DNA from: Corticium candelabrum | Taxonomy: Eukaryota; Porifera; Homoscleromorpha; Homosclerophorida; Plakinidae | NCBI RefSeq assembly: GCF_963422355.1 | Contig: NC_085093.1 | Coordinates: 5,632,518 to 5,696,517 of the forward strand | Direction: 5' to 3' | Length of the DNA stretch: 64,000 nt | Shown: positions 11,891 through 23,581 of the stretch, in pieces | Position numbering within the stretch: the stretch's first letter is position 1 | How the letters are laid out: the number at the start of each line of letters is the position of its first letter | Notes under the pieces: model-generated | What the model was told of the DNA's origin: nothing | Database searches by the model: none | Seen by the model: only the letters and a program-made list of their open reading frames with translations | Position numbers and translations under genes: made by a program

Positions 11891-12370
11891 AACGCACGAC
11901 TGGTTTATGAAACCGGAAACGAGCATGACACTTTCCCGCATAGTATACTTCCTGACGTGCTGATTGGTGCATTAATTACTTTCTGACGTGCTGATTGGTT
12001 GTTATGCATCTGATGACCCGTCGCAACAATTAGTTGCTACGACCACGCCTCAACTAACCGTATAAATGCAACTGCGCACGGTTCGCGCAAGATATAATAA
12101 TTTGAATTATATGCAACGAACGTCTTTAGAATCCTATACATAGACTTGCATCACTTGTCTAATACGTAGGAGCGCATCCGCGTTCCCGTATCGCGCATAA
12201 TGGCCGAGAGAACGAGATCTACGGCAAGCTCTTACGGCGACGCAAGACCTCTTTCTAATCCTTCTGTTACTTTGCGCAGCATCAAGATTGCATGATAGGC
12301 TTCGAGGTAAACGTTATCGAATAGCTAGGCTTATTTTTAGACACTTTTTAGCCCATTCTGGAAGAACTCG
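11891..12370. other. Upstream region of MULE copy 2
   Basis: No gene was recognised. The stretch holds a short direct repeat (TTCCTGACGTGCTGATTGGT and TTTCTGACGTGCTGATTGGT) and lies where the 5' end of the MULE copy would be, so it may be its former promoter or terminal region. Confidence 0.3.
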
Positions 12371-12379
12371 AGATTCGGT

Positions 12380-13132
12380 GTTTTGATCGTGGGGCAGCCA
12401 TGTATGACGCCTTAAGAAATCAGGCACGACACAAGAAAGAGGTGCCACTTACTGAATCCGAAAAGAGAAAGCAAACAACAGAAAGTCCTGCAACAGGAAG
12501 AGTGTTAAACGCGCTCTTGGAACATTTACTGCCTGTGTATCGATTGTGAGATAAGACAGGCCAGAGATTGATTTAGGTGAACGATTAGCGATCACTCTGA
12601 GATATCTTGCAGCAGGAAACTCTCAGGCTGATTTGGCTTACACATTTCGAATGAGTAGATTAACTGTGCAAGATCTTCATTAAATGAAACACTTATTGCT
12701 TTATGATACTGTCTTTAACCTGAATTCTTCAAGACGCCATGGACTCCAGATGAAAGGAAGGAATTCTGTTAGTTGTGATTTTGACAGATTGTGACCATTT
12801 TCGAATTGGCTAGGAGCCTATGATTAACTAGTACTCTGGGACTTCTTGAGGCAAGACTTTCTGGAGGTCGTGAGAGCATGCCCTACGTATTTGTTTTGGA
12901 TGACGGTTTTCAGTGAAGTGTGAATTTACTCAGATCATACCCTGGAAGAGATGTTCCTATACTAAGAAAATTCAATTACCTGGTAAGTAGAGCTCGCGGT
13001 GATGTAGAAAACAGCTTTGGTATGTTTGCATCCAGGTCGAGAATATTCAGACTTCCAATAATTGCTTATCCGAAGAAGGTAACCTTGATAATAAAAGTAG
13101 CTTGTGTTTTGCACAATTATCTGAAATTTTAA
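12380..13132 (+). pseudogene. PIF/Harbinger transposase remnant
   Basis: Plus-strand translation gives a Harbinger pattern. Near 12575-12640 it reads LGERLAITLRYLAAGNSQAD, the helix-turn-helix region. At 12870-13130 it reads YPGRDVPILRKFNY, RARGDVENSFGMFASRSRIF, PIIAYPKKVT and LHNYL, the C-terminal third of the DDE_Tnp_4 domain including the catalytic Glu region. The central part with the two catalytic Asp residues is deleted, and several frameshifts and stops are present. No terminal repeats were identified. Confidence 0.75.
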
Positions 13133-13854
13133 GCAGTGAATGAATATTGTCCACGAGGATGTATCGACAAATAGGATGGACAAGGAGAAACTGTTACTGG
13201 TGACTGTAGACAGTACGACAATACATTGATTGATGTGCGACAGATAGGAGATAAACGGCATTCAAAAACTGCGAATGTTATTATGGTTAATTAGATTGGA
13301 TATTTTAGTGGTGTTATTGAGCTGTACCGTGGCAGATGAATCAGGCAACTAGAACTGCATTGTCAGAGATGCTTATGTTATTATTCAAGGTGATAAAAAC
13401 ATGCAAGATGAATAACTATTCTCCACACTGTTCTGTATCTATTCCTTGATTATAGAGATTGTTCAAATTCAGCATTGAACAAAACTTCATGTATCTTCAT
13501 CTTTGACTATGACTTTTGTGCCGGACTCAGACGAGACCTTGTACCCCAACAGACTGGCCGATAGCCATCTTCAGAGATATCTTCTTTGCTGGAAATCCCT
13601 TGTAGTAACTGTATTTGACAATTCAGTAACCAAAGTCCGAGAGGGGTGGCCGGCGAACCTCGCTTATTTTAGCGTTTCTGAGACTTGGGTCGCGGTCTAA
13701 ACTCGTTCGCATGTCGTTTGGTTCGGTCTTCTTTTGTATATCATTTGGACCCCGACATAATGAACAGTTGTCGTACATGGCTAAACATGCAGAAACGCTC
13801 ATGAGATACGGCACTGAAATCTCATGAGATCAGCAACTTTCTCACGATGTAGAT
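13133..13854. other. No gene recognised
   Basis: AT-rich sequence between the Harbinger remnant and a CARD-like repeat fragment. Nothing recognisable on either strand. Confidence 0.4.
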
Positions 13855-14162
13855 CATTAAAGAATATGTTATTTCAATTTGTCATCAAATAAGATGACAA
13901 TTGTGCCAGGCTAGTCAACTAGCCTTCTTTCGTAATATTTCATGATATTCTACTCTGTCTGCAGCCTTGAAGACTTGACAAAAACGATCGAAAGTATAAT
14001 TTTCCGTGTTTAGCCTTCTTTCCTCGTAATGTCTTATAATGTTCTGCTGTGTCTGAAGCCTTCAGAATTTGACAAAAGCGATTGAAAGTATCATTTTCCT
14101 TTTTAGCCTTCTTTCCTCGTAATATCTCATGATGTTCTGCTGTTTCTGCAGCGTTAAGCTAT
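13855..14162 (-). pseudogene. CARD-like repeat fragment, copy 4
   Basis: Two and a half 93-bp units of the CARD-like family lie here on the minus strand (ILRGKKAKKENDTFNRFCQ pattern), preceded by the AAAGAATATGTTATTTCAAT sequence that flanks the arrays at 10.05, 21.85 and 31.57 kb. The copy breaks off at about 14162 in unrelated sequence. Neither the CARD-like start nor the basic tail is present. Confidence 0.55.
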
Positions 14163-14912
14163 CCGTCCGGTCACGGCTCCCGCATGGTTCCGGTAGTCAA
14201 TGTCCAGTCAAACTAATATCAATAGAACTTTGCGACCATGCTTCAAACCAGTTGAAACTGAGTAAGAAGGTAAAACAATTTAAATAAAAGCGTTCACACG
14301 TTTGCGAATGAAAGTTGGGCATCTAGCGAATGTAGAATCACGTTTATGTCTCGTTTGACATGATTCCGCAACTCTTGTGCAAAATCCCGCAAGAGGACGT
14401 TGTCAACTCTCCGGCATATGCTCCGTTTCATCGATTGCTTTGTTCATGCTAAGTTTCAAAGCTGTACATCATCGTCTCTAGGAGCCCTATCGAAACCACA
14501 TGCTTCCCTGGCACTCCCGTATCTATTGAATTCTTCACAGAAACATTATTCCACTTACAAACTCGATATTCTGCTATTTATAACAACACTTAACCCTTGT
14601 TACGGTTCATGAACTTGAACCAAACTACGTATTGGCTATTTACTTAATACAGTACATTACATTCTATATAAAATATATAAAGAGTTGATTTTCAACTTCC
14701 TCACTGCAGTAGCCTGCTCAGATCAGAGTAGAAATTAGCAGTCATTCTCTCACAAAAAAAAGTTAAATCAGAGCACACGACACAAAACCCGTTCACCAAA
14801 CGTATACTTTTGTTAGCGTTACCCAGGCCAGACCACGTAGAAGTCAGAGCATATACTGGCCTGAAATGTTAGTTTATATATATTATGTCCTGCCACTAAG
14901 AGATAAGACAGA
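14163..14912. other. No gene recognised
   Basis: Downstream flank of the MULE gene on the minus strand. It contains AT-rich sequence with possible polyadenylation context but no supported gene. Confidence 0.35.
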
Positions 14913-17223
14913 TTACAACTCGTAATCAAAATCATAGTCTTCCAGATTCAAGGTTGGACGAGCTCGTTTCTGTCGCGATGAACGCCTCGTCGGCTGAATG
15001 TCTCTGGGCTCATGCTCCAACTAACGCACTGTCACTGTCCTCCACAACACGTTTAGGTCTCTTGCCTTCTTGGCAGCAGGTTGGTTGCTCGCTTGCTTTC
15101 CCTTCCTCTTCTTGGCTGCCTCTGTTGAGGGGTGGTTACAGAGGGGCCGAGTATGTCCTTGTTAGGTAGGTCAAAGGCACGTATTGTATTGACAAGAAAA
15201 GTGTTTTCAAATCACCAGAACAGGTAAATAGCAAAACACACCTGTTTCATACGACGGTTTCTCGGTCTGCTCATGACGGTCTTGTTTCTTTTTGCGCTGC
15301 CCACGAATAATCTGCCTCCTCTTCCGAGTAGCCTCTGATTTCTTCTTAGTAAGACTCGAAAACTTTAGAGCATCCAGTTTCTTAAAGAGATTCGAGCTAG
15401 CAGTATTGTTCGTTATGTTCATAGCTTTCAGCACCCTCAGAAGACCAACATTGCCAACATTTCTCTGAATGACACCGAGATCTGTTGCAATTCTAATTGC
15501 TTGAGGTGACGTAAACATATGTTTTGGTGCCCTTCTCCAAACAATATTATGGAGAGCTTCGTTAGGATTTTGAGTGTCTCCTCGTTGAACTCTAGCTAGT
15601 AGGTCGGGATGCGAAAGACGCTCAAAGTCTGGCTTGCAGAGTTCGAGAGCTTCTGGTGCTATCTCCTTGGGTTTATATGATGGATCATTCCTTTGGATTT
15701 TGCACCAGTTAGTCTCGTCATCTGGACAGTACGGGTGGTCATTGGAAGAGTGCCCCAGAATGGCATGAAGGGCGTTGGTCGTGCCATCCATGTTACCAAG
15801 ATGTCCACGAATGGCCATGCTATAGTAATTCTGTATCTGTACAATGCAAACAACCACAACAAATAAAGGGAAAAATTGGAAAATATTTGGGAAACTGTAA
15901 TGTACTTTATCTATAACTTCCTTGGTGAGACCACTTCGACCGATAATTCCCTTCCTCTCAGTAGATCCTTCAGTAGTAAGAATGATAATCTGGTCCTTGC
16001 ATTTGACGAGGAGCCTTTCCAAAGACGTTCCCATCCGTTTCTGAACATGGCCAATGCAGTCACTTTTGATAACAGTGTGTTCATCACCATAGGTATTGGC
16101 CTCAACAATTGCCTTGTGCGCGGCGCTGTTGCCATCACCCATGTAGGTAGTGGATATCAAGTTCCTCTTCTTCAAAGAACGGCGCCACATCTTGCTACCA
16201 AACGCCTCTATGCTGTTGTAGGTAGACCAATAGTTGATGTGGCACGTGGGTTGATGTTGTTCGTACCACTTCTTGTATGCCTCAGACCTATGATCCCAGT
16301 TTCCATGCAATTGGCACTCAGTACAGATCTTACTCTGTATTTCATAATCCAACACTTTCCTGGTATCAACGGAAATGGCAGCTTGCATGCCATACAAAGA
16401 TTGATGACTCCGTCTCTGCCACGTGCCATCACATGACACTGACACCTCCAGCGGAGACTGCAGCATTTGTTCAATACAACAGCACAAATGTAAAATGCTC
16501 AACAACGGTAAGTCTCACACCATCAGCAGTGACTCTCTGCAGTTCAAAGAGTTCCGTTGCCGCCTCCTGCATCACGGTTTCCGCTACCGACGATGTAGCA
16601 ACTTCAATAGCCTGCAGATAACTCGATCATCATGTACCACGACCAACGCATAGACGAGTAAACCTACATGACGACTACAGGAGAAAGAATCTTGGGAGAG
16701 CGCTCCAGGGAGTCCGACAACGGCAACGAGTCTCTACATAGAACAAGAAGTAGACCAGCTGAAAAATACGTCAAACATGACTGCAACGACTACCTCTAAT
16801 CCGCATGGCCAAAACCAGCTCTCGAGCCAACAGAACCATGCGCCGATTCACTTCCAATGGAACTTTTTCACTTGGCGCTACCCTCTTTGAAGTGAAAAAG
16901 TCAGTTACAGTCCTGACACGACTGCCACCGTTGCAAAAACTACACAATACGACGAATGGAGATCGACATTCCTCAGTAAATGGTTAGTCAGACTACTCAC
17001 TCGTAGGTGCATTCCAACAGCAACTTGCACGCAAACCCAAACCTCCTCTCTCCGGTCTTTATAAAAGTGAGCCACGCTTACACCTGGCGCACACGGCTGC
17101 TTGTTGCAATGCTCCAGACAACTAGGAGAGGTCTATCAACACGCGATCCTCCGACACCGCGAAGGATTCGCGTTCCGATGCCCTTCTGGGAACGACGCGT
17201 GCTTGTTTCTTCTTTGAAGGCAT
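14913..17223 (-). pseudogene. Mutator-like (MULE) transposase gene, near full length
   Basis: Minus-strand exons are proposed at 17223-17001 (MPSKKKQARVVPRRASERES, LQQAAVCARCKRGSL), 16971-16794 (VLCSFCNGGSR, EVNRRMVLLAREL), 16733-16668 (RLVAVVGLPGALSQD), 16611-16507 (AIEVATSSVAETVMQEAATE), 16457-15906 (VSCDGTWQRRSHQSLYG, YMGDGNSAAH), 15836-15242 (IQNYYSMAIRGHLGNMDGTT) and 15121-14913 (EAAKKRKGKQ, ending NLEDYDFDYEL). Introns are 49-120 bp; the 69-bp one at 15837-15905 has no stop. The pattern matches an animal Mutator-like transposase family; the D of CDGTW and the D of YMGDGNS are likely catalytic. An in-frame stop in exon 1 and frameshifts in the last exon indicate a dead gene. Exon 1 shares its design with the copy at 11170-11886. 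Confidence 0.75.
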
Positions 17224-17535
17224 CGCAAAACTGTTGAAACAATCGACACAACTCTTGCAACTTTCGAAAAATCGCTTCAAATGTCGTCTCACGGTCGAAC
17301 AATAGAATGACGCACTGAAGGATGTTGTTGACCAACGTGTTAATCAATTACAACACCAGTCATCATTGGTCAGTTGACATGCGTCATTAGGCGGAGCTTG
17401 CGGTTGCTACAAAACCGATAGTAACCACACCCCAATATTGCGCATTCGTAGTCTGCGCAGTATTTTGTAAATTACAAAAAATTATTCATATGTATATTTG
17501 AAGACAACGACACGTCATACCAACAACCGGGCTCT

Positions 17536-17706
17536 TCATCTACGTATCCACGTGATAGAATTCCCGTACACACCGAACATGGCGGCGTAACCTGACGAAG
17601 AAATCTGCTGCTGTTGAGCTACCAACCGTTCAAACGTGTCTCCTTCTTCCTGCGATAACTCTTCGCATTGGGAGAATAACGAAGAGCCTTTCTGAAGTAA
17701 TCTTCC
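17536..17706 (-). CDS. Conserved 56-codon exon-like segment, copy a
   Basis: On the minus strand an acceptor (CTATTTAG) precedes an open stretch with FSQCEELSQEEGDTFERLVA and QQQQISSSGYAAMFGVYGNS, ending ITWIRR and a stop. The duplicate at 23844-24014 has the same length and is open as well, with few replacements (L to P, S to R, I to V). No known domain was recognised. The Glu/Gln-rich part could be a helix. Confidence 0.35.
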   Translation of the reverse strand, partial: GRLLQKGSSLFSQCEELSQEEGDTFERLVAQQQQISSSGYAAMFGVYGNSITWIRR

Positions 17707-17796
17707 TAAATAGATTAGCTATTTTTAAGTGGATTTTGATATAGTTCTGTGATTTGACGTTCTATGCGGGGGTGCATGCTAGAGCCTACCCAATAA

Positions 17797-18116
17797 GAAC
17801 TTGACAAAACCGATTAAATGCATCATTTTCCTTTTTTAACCTTTTTTCCTCAGCATCTCTCGCGATTGTCTGCTGTTTTACAGCCTTAAGTACTTGACTG
17901 CATCATCAAACATATTTTGTTATGAGTAAACAGTCTTGCCTCTGTTATACATTTCCTCAGACGGCGACAGTCTTCAATATTAGCAAGATCACTAGCAACT
18001 AAATGATCTAGTAGCAACAACGAAACCAACTTTGAGTAACCTTTTATACCATTTTGATTCAGACGACTGAGATGCCATATGGTGGGCACGAACAGCGCAC
18101 TAGCGTCGACTGACAA
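17797..18116 (-). pseudogene. CARD-like 5' segment, copy 5
   Basis: The minus strand reads IWHLSRLNQNG, SKLVSLLLLDHLVASDLANI, EDCRRLRKCITEARLFTHNK, then after a frame change KKENDAFNRFCQVL. The order (helical start, LLLDHLVASDL, xEDCRRLR, later FNRFCxVL) matches helices 1-3 and 5 of a CARD-like fold. This copy keeps the cleanest N-terminal part in the window but only about one and a half repeat units and no basic tail. Confidence 0.5.
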
Positions 18117-18265
18117 ACATCAACACACGACGGCAAATGGAGATTGCTTTTTTTTGTTTAAATTTATATATACTCTGCGTAATCTTAGACCAACAAATCA
18201 CCATCCGAGCACGTGATAAACACGACTCAAAATCATGAAAAACCGTTCCGTTTATATAAATTCTA

Positions 18266-19499
18266 TACTATAATACGCAAACGCTCTCTTCCGTCTGTCC
18301 ATATGTCTGTCTGTCTCTACATTTTGTCTGTATAGACAGTAAATGAAGCGACGCCAACCAAGAAGTGTTAACGAATCGACATGCTACAGCGGCTAGCCGG
18401 CCTGTCCAGTCAGCTTAACCGCCAGTTTAATTTATTTATTACGTTGATCGGAACAGGAACTGAATAGCTGTGATCACTAGCTAAGTTTGATGTACAACAT
18501 GTAGTGAACTGCAAACAGCACTTCGCGTGGGCCTTGCTTGTGTAAGTGTGTTCTGTAGCGTAGCCAACGTTCGGCGCTGATGAAGGTCAATAGACCGAAA
18601 CGCGTCCACCTTATCCGATGTGCGCGCGGTCGTCTCCCCAGGTGTCGCTGTCTGGTGTCTCCAACCGACATTTTAGCTTGATGTCGTCCCTGCGTTATTT
18701 TGGCCTTCTATTCGTTTACTTTTGGTTAGAAGTGTCTTGCAGAACGTAGTCATGTCCACGAAGCTGCTGATCACAACACGGAAGAAACCTCTCTATCGAT
18801 GTTAACAGACACGACCACGTGGCCAGTGTGGTAGCCCTTAGCGGGAACCAACAATGATAGCAGCTCTCATCGGGAACTCATTGCACTGGTACAACAACGT
18901 GTGTAGCAGCCCAAACGGGAGCTAACAAAAGGGGACACGGGCATGGTCGCCGGCGGCGGGGGATCGAACGTGAGCGGAGCCAACACCAACATTGACACTT
19001 TGTCACTTTCATTGCCACCTCAGGAGTAAGCCCTACACACAACCAATTCGCACACTCACACACCAGCACGCAAATTAATACATTAAATTGAACCACACAA
19101 AACACCCTAACGTATGTAGATTCCTGTTACGTTATATAGTAGACTTTGTCACTGGGGCCGGAAGTAAATCGGAAGTTAAGTGCATTTGGTTTCTCAATGG
19201 ATTTTATTGTTTTCTATCCGTTTACCATCAAACTATAACATTTCTGCAACACAACATAACGCTGAAACCGTGGCAACAATTATCAACACAAAGCAAACAA
19301 TTACTCAGCAGCAACTACTAATATAGTTTATTGAGCTCCATTGCCTCTTCTTAAGTTTTTGTATCTATTTCGGAGTTGTTCTTGTGAGACCTCAAAGTTG
19401 GTCATTTGGAATCGAAACCTCCTATGGACTTCACTTTACATTACCCTCCTCTGGCCATGATATGTTCGCCACATGTTGCATAATTGATGTAGCAACCTG
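18266..19499. other. No gene recognised
   Basis: No convincing frame. A few Cys- or Arg-rich frames occur, but without motifs or splice support. Confidence 0.4.
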
Positions 19500-19760
19500 T
19501 CACTCTCCGTCATATGTGATAACCTTGTAGCGCGCCTTTCTTCGGTCTTTTCCCTTCTTCTTCTTCGGATGTATCTTCCCACTCTGATTCCTCTTCCTCT
19601 TCCTCTTCTTCCGTTTCTTCTGCGGGTTGAAGTTGTGTTGGTGGTTGCGGTTGAGGTTGTGGTGGTGGTTTTTGTGGTAGAGGTTGCTCATTCTCTTGGC
19701 TCCACCACGCCATAGGAGCAATTGGGTCTGTCTTAATAGAACTATGGGTTGTATACCCAA
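19500..19760 (-). other. Low-complexity coding-like stretch
   Basis: On the minus strand one frame gives Pro/Gln-rich then Glu-rich residues (QPQPQPP, EETEEEEEEEE, SEEEEG) and another gives Lys-rich residues. Either could be the tail of an exon, but the composition alone is uninformative. It abuts the left end of repeat unit R2. Confidence 0.25.
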
Positions 19761-19913
19761 AGAGACTCTTCTAGATTACTACACGTTGCACGTCGTAGTC
19801 TGACATGGAAGTCACGGAGACCGCCAACGCAGTGCTGAATCTGACGTAGCTTTACCGAACGGAACGAGCATTTCTCCGTTAGGGTTGCATATTATATCTT
19901 TATATATACAGTA

Positions 19914-21446
19914 CTGTGCAAAAGTTTTAGGTTACCCTGTTTACTTCACTAATCTGGAGGAAGAAAGTGGACTACAGTCAACAGCTACAGCTTTATTGTA
20001 TCACAAACAACAAAAAACATCTTGCATAGTACTCACAAGTAATCTTGACAAAGAAATATTGTTTAGTACTTAGTGTGTCCTCCATGAGCAGCAATTACTG
20101 CAGCACACCTGCAAGGCATCGAATCTACAAGGTTTGTGGTAACAGCCCTGGTGGTGGTATTCCACACTTGGAAAACAGCTGCTGTCAACTCTTGCTTGTT
20201 CCTGCAGGGTTCCTTCTCTAGTCGGCGTTTCATTTCATCCCAAAGATGCTCTATAGGATTTAAATCAGCACTCTGAGGTGGCCATGGATGGATTACAGGC
20301 ACGCTATGTCTCTCAAACCACGCCATTGTCGTTCTTGCTGTGTGGCAAGGTGCTCCATCTTGCTGAAAGACATATTCAGCTCCACATAACTTCTCCCCGT
20401 CCTCTTTAACACTGTCACAAATGAGTCCCACATACCTGGCTGCATTAAGTGTACCTTCAACTACCTTCAGACTTCCCACACCCGATGCAGCCATACACCC
20501 CCAAACTTGAATTTTTGCTCCCCCATACTTCACCGTTGAAGTAACACAATCAGGATGGTATCTTTCGTTGCTTCTCCTTCGTATCCACTCTCTTCTTGCT
20601 GGTATGAGTTCAAATACAGACTCATCAGACCACAGTACTTTCCGCCATTTCTCAACTGTCCAATCTTGTCGCTCCTTGCACCACTCTAGTCTCTTCTTTT
20701 TGTGTTTTTCGGTTAGAAGTGGTTTCTTTGCTGCCACACAACCCTTCAATCCAAACGAATTCAACCTTCTTCTAACCGTACTAGACGAAACGTGACAGCC
20801 AGTAGAGTCCTGGAGCGCTCTCTTCAACAATCTCGATGTTGCCCTCCGATTCGATAGAGACGTGCGATAAAGAAGACGATCTTCGCGAGCGGTAGTTGCT
20901 CGAGGACGTCCAGATCTTGACTTGTCTTTAACCGTGCCTGTTTCAGACTTCTTCCGCAATATCCCCTGGACTGCACAAAGACTGATTTTCTGCCTTCTTG
21001 CAATACTGCGACAGCTGTATCCCTCTTCACTCAAAGTCACTACTGCAGCTCGTTCTTCAATAGAAAGATTTCTTCTCTTTGGCATGACACGGAAATTGCT
21101 TGCGAGATTCAAACGTCCCGTACGTCACCTCGGATGCCCTTCTTCCTTCAGCGTACAGTGCGCAACCATGCGGTTTACAGGGACGGTCTGCGCAACCCTA
21201 GTAGATGCATAGCAACGGTAGTCATTCTAGCCATCTGCATAGCAACGGCGACATCAGAAACGTGAACTCGTAGTGCACTTTGACGTTCTCGTTAGCTACA
21301 GCCTGTCTACAGCAAGAATATAACTGATGAAATACTGTTCAATATCTCCAGACAGTATGTGATCTCAAGACGTTCATATTTCAGGTGCAGAACTACATTT
21401 TCATACAACCTTAGAACAATATCTGGGTGACCTAAAACTTTTGCAC

Positions 21447-21448
<2 letters not shown>
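19914..21448 (-). mobile_element. Tc1-like element 1, 1.5 kb
   Basis: Inverted termini CTGTGCAAAAGTTTTAGGT (left) and the same sequence reversed at the right end, each flanked by TA (19912-19913 and 21449-21450), as expected for Tc1/mariner target duplication. It contains one uninterrupted transposase gene. It lies inside the TA microsatellite of repeat unit R2. Because CAGTACTG around the left end is palindromic, the ends could lie up to 5 bp further out. Confidence 0.9.
20063..21085 (-). CDS. Tc1-like transposase (DD35E), apparently intact
   Basis: This 340-residue transposase would cut the element out and reinsert it at TA sites in the nucleus. The start is chosen at MPKRRNLSIEERAAVV; an upstream ATG at 21112 adds nine residues but reads poorly. 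Residues 6-110 form two helix-turn-helix DNA-binding regions with an SRSGRPR hook at about 56-62. The catalytic triad is D154 (LWSDES), D243 (QQDGAPCH) and E279 (NPIEHLW), with 35 residues between the second Asp and Glu, so DD35E rather than the commoner DD34E. Length is normal for Tc1. No stop or frameshift is present, so it may be functional or only recently silenced. Confidence 0.9.
   Translation of the reverse strand: MPKRRNLSIEERAAVVTLSEEGYSCRSIARRQKISLCAVQGILRKKSETGTVKDKSRSGRPRATTAREDRLLYRTSLSNRRATSRLLKRALQDSTGCHVSSSTVRRRLNSFGLKGCVAAKKPLLTEKHKKKRLEWCKERQDWTVEKWRKVLWSDESVFELIPARREWIRRRSNERYHPDCVTSTVKYGGAKIQVWGCMAASGVGSLKVVEGTLNAARYVGLICDSVKEDGEKLCGAEYVFQQDGAPCHTARTTMAWFERHSVPVIHPWPPQSADLNPIEHLWDEMKRRLEKEPCRNKQELTAAVFQVWNTTTRAVTTNLVDSMPCRCAAVIAAHGGHTKY

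Positions 21449-21451
<3 letters not shown>

Positions 21452-21522
<71 letters not shown>
21452..21522. repeat. (TA)n microsatellite
   Basis: TA run on the right of the Tc1 element, the continuation of the array the element entered. Confidence 0.95.
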
Positions 21523-21644
21523 CTTTCAAACGAAATTTTGGACAATCGTAGATTGTCCGAACTTACGGTATTCGAATCAGTGAATAATCACATCAACTCC
21601 ATCAAAGAAGACAACGCCGCAAATACAGGCTTTTGTCGACACTC

Positions 21645-22375
21645 AGTTTACAGTATCACAGCATGTGTCTTAACTTTGTGATGTGCTGCAGACCCCTTGC
21701 AGTTCTCACGTAGACTGCTTCTTTCAACTGTTTGGGTACTCTTGCAAACACCTGAGAACGCTTGCCTGTGCTTCGCTTACTTGGTAAACCAACTTTCCTG
21801 CTACTCGACGTAGCACTCCTCACGATATCGTCTATTAATCATTAAAGAATGTGTTATTTCAATATGTCATTGAATAAAATGACAATTGTCCCAGACAAGT
21901 TAACTAGTTTTCTTTCCTTGTGATACCTTGTCATGTTCTACTGTGTCTGCAGCCTTCAGGACTTGGCAGAAGCGATCGAACGTATTATTTTCCTGTTTAG
22001 CCTTCTTTCCTCGCAATATTTCACGATATTTTACTGTTTCTGCATCGTTAAGAACTTGGCAAAATCGATTAAATGCATTTTCCTTGTTAATCTTTTTTCC
22101 TCATAATTTAATGTCTCTTACGATAGGCTGCTGTTTTACAGCCTTAAGAACTTCACAAAATCGATTAACAGCGTTCTTTTCCTTGTTTTGTAAAATAGAT
22201 AAGTATGAGAAAACTGTCTTGCTCTGTTATACATTTCCTTAGACGACGGCTGTCTTCCATATTTATATTTACAATATCACTGGTAACTAAATAATCCAGT
22301 AGCAACGACGAAAGCAACTTTTGAGAAACTTATCGCTGCCATTCTGATTCAGACGACTGAGATGCCTTATGGTGG
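21645..22375 (-). pseudogene. CARD-like repeat protein, copy 2
   Basis: Minus-strand reading gives SYLSILQNKEKNAVNRFCEV and LKAVKQQPIVRDIM (helices 4-6 of a CARD-like fold), then two 31-residue units (AFNRFCQVLNDA; REILRGKKAKQENN; FDRFCQVLKAAD) and the tail SKRSTGKRSQVFARVPKQLK through ARGLQHITKLRHML and a stop. The end HML-stop is shared with the copy at 31.4 kb. The N-terminal helices are decayed and one frameshift is needed to join parts. Confidence 0.5.
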
Positions 22376-22576
22376 GCACGAACAGCGCGCTAGCGTCCAC
22401 ACACAAACATCAAGACACGACTCGTCCAGTTCGACATTTGGCGATCAAATAAAGATTTCGCATATGATATTTATGTATATATATACATATATATATAACA
22501 GAATCAAACACACACACTAATTAAAAATGTAAAGTCATATTTTTGGCATAGAAATAGTAACAAACGCCGTCCTTGT

Positions 22577-22635
22577 TTCCTCCTCCTCTTTCTCCTCCTC
22601 TTCCTCCTCCTCTTCCTTCTCCTCTTCCTCTACCT
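22577..22635. repeat. CT-rich tract
   Basis: Imperfect repetition of TCCTCC and TCTTCC on the plus strand, inside the spacer of repeat unit R2 where R1 has a CA microsatellite. Confidence 0.85.
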
Positions 22636-22999
22636 CATATATATATATACTCTGTAAGCCTAGACCAACCAGTCACGTGACCACGTCTGAAAATCAGGAA
22701 ATACCGTCCCCTGTTGTGTATAAATACTAGTATGTAGTGAGGAGTCCACTCTCCAATACAACATTCTAATGATTATAAATGCAGTAAGGATTACTATATT
22801 TGGTTATGTTATGTATCAATTTTCCCTCTGAGGGTATGCACTTGGCAGCGGAGGAAACGAAGCCATTGTACGAGAGTAGTTCAGCTGGACAGTTGGATAT
22901 GGCAGTGTCAGACGACAGAAGGTGGCACAAGAAGGTGCCACGACCCACCACGGACTTCAGCGTTGATTGAAATTATGACGCAAGAATTGGTTGAGTTCG

Positions 23000-23580
23000 T
23001 AATTAAATCGTCTTATTAATTAAGCATTTCACAACTTGCCAAATACAGAAGTAGATGACAAGTTTCTCTTCCAGTGTAGGTGACAATTGGGAGCAGACAA
23101 CCACCGACTGGTCAACCTTCACATCTCCACCTTGGCTACAGAAACAGCAGCACTTTGGACAGCCTTCTGATTCGACGACAATGTCTAATTGGCTAAACCA
23201 CCGTGCATGCCAACGACAGCTGCTAGTTTCTAAATGTAGAAAGAACGAAATAGACAACGTGTACTCAAGTGACGACTCTCACCTGTAAAGCCTTCTGGCC
23301 ACACCCGATCGCACGCGCAGCGAGCACCATTCTCCTGTTGATCTCGAATGGACTGTTTCCACCACGGCCAATTCGCTTGGAAAAATGGAAAGCCACGCCC
23401 GTTCGCACATTCACACCACAATAACTGGAAAGAAGTACGCCCAACCTCAGCGGGTGGACATTGACGCGACATTACGTAATTACGCCACGTTCACACATTC
23501 TAGTTATGTTCATTGTGCTCATGATCAGCGACACTCACTTGTTTGTACAGTCCAGTAACAATGGAAGCGAAAATCCCATT
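23000..23580 (-). pseudogene. MULE transposase, N-terminal fragment (copy 3)
   Basis: It aligns with 11170-11695. The exon around 23472-23290 reads SRQCPPAEVGRTSFQLLWCE and CANGRGF; an insertion relative to copy 2 changes the frame before the EINRRMVLAA-type motif. The next exon has KLAAVVGMHGGLAN then a stop. Upstream exon 1 is replaced at the 23580 junction. It is a truncated, dead copy. Confidence 0.5.
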
Positions 23581-23581
23581 C

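Larger units (their letters stand above)
17270..18265 (-). repeat. Repeat unit R5 (upstream of MULE gene)
   Basis: This block aligns with 23582-24265 over its lower part and with 32100-32545 over its upper part. It holds the region upstream of the MULE start, the conserved exon-like segment 17536-17706, and a CARD-like 5' segment. Confidence 0.75.
19767..23580 (-). repeat. Repeat unit R2 (with Tc1 insertion)
   Basis: Second long copy of unit R1. The left boundary is shared (CTTCTAGATTACTACACG). A Tc1 element is inserted in its TA microsatellite. At 23580 the homology to R1 stops (R1 equivalent about 11700) and sequence matching 17273 onward begins, so an internal segment is missing relative to a full unit. 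Confidence 0.8.

Noticed and set aside
17078..17347. 89-codon minus-strand frame with IFRKLQELCRLFQQFCDAFK
   Set aside because: It overlaps the MULE first exon in a different frame; the MULE frame is supported by similarity to the copy at 11886. The frame looks attractive but is probably a shadow plus 5' untranslated sequence.
23230..23472. Novel Trp/Cys-rich protein at 23.2-23.5 kb
   Set aside because: Comparison with the copy at 11390-11596 shows the reading frame there (EINRRMVLAA) is the MULE N-terminus; the Trp-rich frame results from an insertion.
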